From Patescibacteria group bacterium (GTDB lineage: Bacteria; Patescibacteriota; Saccharimonadia; Saccharimonadales; HK-STAS-PATE-42), in assembly GCA_030917805.1 (NCBI GenBank), contig JAUPUA010000091.1, forward strand, positions 1 through 7,738: a DNA stretch of 7,738 bases. The letters are read 5' to 3'. Shown here piece by piece: positions 5,946 to 7,738 of this stretch. How positions within the stretch are numbered: the stretch's first letter is position 1; each line of letters starts with the position of its first letter. The notes under the pieces were generated by a model. It saw only the letters and a list, made by a program, of their open reading frames with translations, did not search any database and had not been told where the DNA came from. The position numbers and the translations under genes were made by a program.

Positions 5946-7738
5946 ATGACTAACCTTTATTCTGTAGCATTTCCCACCAAGAACAAGTTCGAAGGCCTAA
6001 ACACTTTCGTTTATTCCTCTACTGATAAGTTGCAGCTAGGTGATCTAGCTCTCTGCACATTTGGCAAAAAAGAGATGATGGGCCTTGTAGTTGAGCTAAA
6101 CCCACCAAAACCAAAGTTTAAGTTCAAGGCCATTACTCGGGTGATTGAAAGAGAGTTCATTAACAGCGCTAGCATCGAGCTTCTTAACTGGTTGTCAATT
6201 TACTATGCAGCAGGTATCGGCTCTACATTAGAGCTGTTCTGTACAACTAATTTGATCAAGAGAATCTACAGCAAAACTGATTCCAAATGGCTAGAACATG
6301 AAATAACTAAACTGCAGTTCAGAGCACGACCAGAAGAGACCACTCTCAATAAGCTTAATAAAGAGCAGTCCTCTGCTTTTAAAGCAATCACCGATAACGA
6401 AAAGTCATCTTTTATACTCCATGGTGCGACTGGTTCTGGTAAAACCGAGGTCTACCTTCACTGCGCCAAAGATGTTCTAGAGCAAAATAAATCTGTCTTA
6501 ATCTTAGTCCCAGAAATCGGCCTTACTACCCAGAATATCGCCAGATTTGAAGAGCTAGGCGCACCTCTGATCACTCTTCACTCTGGCCAGACCTCTGTTG
6601 CCAGAGCCAAAAGTTGGCAACTAATCAAGCAACTCACCTCTGAAAGCAGGCCAATCATCGTTCTCGGTCCACGCTCTGCCATGTTCTGCCCTATCCAGAA
6701 CCTTGGCTTAACAGTTATAGACGAATTCCATGACCAATCCTACAAGCAAGATAGTACACCAAGATATAACTCGGTGATAGTCGGAGGAATGCTCGCCAAA
6801 GTTACAGCCTCTAAACTTATTCTAGGGAGTGCTACCCCTAATATCTCTGATCTTTATACTCTTACACAAAAAGATGTACCCGTACTTAGACTTAGTGCAC
6901 GCGGATCTCAAACCAAAGAAGTCTCTCTAATCGATTCTCGCAATAAAGACAACTTCGGCAAGAACAAGATTATCTCTACTGAGCTTACTAAAGGTATTAA
7001 ATCTGCGCTAAACAGTGCAGGACAAGCCATGATCTTCCACAACCGCAGAGGTAGCGCCCGTATGCAACTTTGCTCTAGTTGTGACTGGATTAATTCTTGC
7101 CCCAGCTGCCACATCCCACTGGTCTTCCACGCAGATGAGTATAATTTAAGATGTCATACCTGTGGTTTTAAGACTAAGCCCCAGCTTCTATGCCCTCTTT
7201 GCTCATCCGAAGCCTTAAGCCTAAGAGGATACGGAACCAAACAGATTGTTACAGAACTTGAAAAACTCTTTCCTGATGCCCGCATAGCCAGATTCGACGC
7301 CGATAATACTACTAAAGATTCCACCCTAGAAAACAACTTCGAAAAGCTCAGAGCAGGTCACGTAGATATTATTGTTGGAACCCAAATGCTCGCCAAAGGT
7401 CTAGACTTGCCCAAGTTAAGTTTAGTAGGAATTGTTCAAGCCGAATCAGGATTAAGCATGCCAGATTTCAGATCTTCAGAAAGGACCTTCCAGCTAATCA
7501 CTCAAGTTATCGGCAGAGTTGGACGTGGCCACAGCCACGGTAAAGTAATCATCCAAAGCTTTGCCCCTGATCATCCTGCCGTTAAGATGGCCTCTGAAGA
7601 GGATTATGAAGGTTTCTACAAAAAAGAACTCGAAGAACGACGGGCCAGTCTCAACCCTCCCTTTCGATACCAGCTCCAGCTTACCGGAAGGTACTCAACA
7701 GAGGCTTCTGCCTCTAAGGCCGCCAGAGCCCTGGCTTC
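5946..7738 (+). CDS. priA: Primosomal replication restart helicase PriA, 3' end cut by window edge
   Basis: PriA is a superfamily 2 DNA helicase that recognises abandoned replication forks and starts reloading of the replicative helicase. The 597 complete codons in the window are open, with no stop. The N-terminal 3'-DNA-binding domain (about 1-105) contains LQLGDLALCTFGKKEMMGLVVEL. Walker A is GATGSGKT (160-167). The DExH box is DEFH (259-262), where DEEH is usual. Further motifs are GSATPN (near 297-302), FHNRRGSARMQLC (364-376), VGTQMLAKGLDLPKLSLVG (near 479) and QVIGRVGRG (near 519). All eight zinc cysteines are present (376/379, 385/388, 403/406, 416/419), with the same spacing as E. coli PriA (436-479). 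Walker A lies about 64 residues earlier than in E. coli (K166 against K230). The shortfall falls between the 3'-binding domain and the helicase, where the winged-helix domain should be. The final ASLNPPFRYQL motif is also typical; the C-terminal domain continues past the window. Confidence 0.96.
   Translation, partial: MTNLYSVAFPTKNKFEGLNTFVYSSTDKLQLGDLALCTFGKKEMMGLVVELNPPKPKFKFKAITRVIEREFINSASIELLNWLSIYYAAGIGSTLELFCTTNLIKRIYSKTDSKWLEHEITKLQFRARPEETTLNKLNKEQSSAFKAITDNEKSSFILHGATGSGKTEVYLHCAKDVLEQNKSVLILVPEIGLTTQNIARFEELGAPLITLHSGQTSVARAKSWQLIKQLTSESRPIIVLGPRSAMFCPIQNLGLTVIDEFHDQSYKQDSTPRYNSVIVGGMLAKVTASKLILGSATPNISDLYTLTQKDVPVLRLSARGSQTKEVSLIDSRNKDNFGKNKIISTELTKGIKSALNSAGQAMIFHNRRGSARMQLCSSCDWINSCPSCHIPLVFHADEYNLRCHTCGFKTKPQLLCPLCSSEALSLRGYGTKQIVTELEKLFPDARIARFDADNTTKDSTLENNFEKLRAGHVDIIVGTQMLAKGLDLPKLSLVGIVQAESGLSMPDFRSSERTFQLITQVIGRVGRGHSHGKVIIQSFAPDHPAVKMASEEDYEGFYKKELEERRASLNPPFRYQLQLTGRYSTEASASKAARALA

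Noticed and set aside
7524..7539. 6-bp hairpin in priA (CGTGGC / GCCACG)
   Set aside because: It lies within the conserved helicase motif VI coding region, is short, and has no U-run; probably coincidental.
1..7738. Genome-wide UGA recoding (Gly as in Absconditabacteria/Gracilibacteria, or Trp)
   Set aside because: Four long genes contain no in-frame UGA although they have many Gly and several Trp residues; a recoded genome would show many.

Overview
The window reads as bacterial chromosome with moderately low GC. It holds five genes of core cell biology and no mobile element, CRISPR array, tRNA or rRNA. The gene set suggests a small-genome bacterium of the Candidate Phyla Radiation, perhaps Saccharibacteria-like: an ftsA-ftsZ pair standing apart from any peptidoglycan cluster, a shortened PriA, weak or absent Shine-Dalgarno sites at some starts, and a B12-dependent ribonucleotide reductase. 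That placement is an inference; there is no rRNA or other decisive marker here.

Layout. On the minus strand, in order of transcription, lie ftsA (5830-4598), ftsZ (4476-3199), nrdR (3019-2549) and nrdJ (2494 to the left edge, which it runs past). On the plus strand, priA starts at 5946, diverges from ftsA and runs past the right edge. The gaps are short: 115 bp between ftsA and priA, 121 bp between ftsA and ftsZ, 179 bp between ftsZ and nrdR, and 54 bp between nrdR and nrdJ. No gene-free stretch exceeds 300 bp.

How they work together. FtsA and FtsZ form the core of the division ring. NrdJ makes deoxyribonucleotides, and NrdR is the dedicated repressor of ribonucleotide reductase genes. PriA restarts stalled replication forks. 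The ftsZ-nrdR gap carries a good pair of NrdR boxes with a 16-bp spacer. One lies between the -35 and -10 of a plausible promoter and the other just after the predicted start of transcription, so nrdR-nrdJ looks like a self-regulated two-gene operon.

Most notable points: (1) nrdR has an in-frame UGA at codon 33, between the two cysteines of its second zinc knuckle, although the rest of the protein and its operator look intact; no other gene here has an in-frame UGA. (2) Around the ftsA stop codon a perfect 15-nt inverted repeat overlaps a perfect 10-bp palindrome, so the two RNA hairpins exclude each other. (3) FtsZ has a long, very acidic linker encoded partly by a GAY/GAR simple repeat. (4) PriA has a complete helicase core and zinc module but too few residues before the Walker A motif to hold the usual winged-helix domain.
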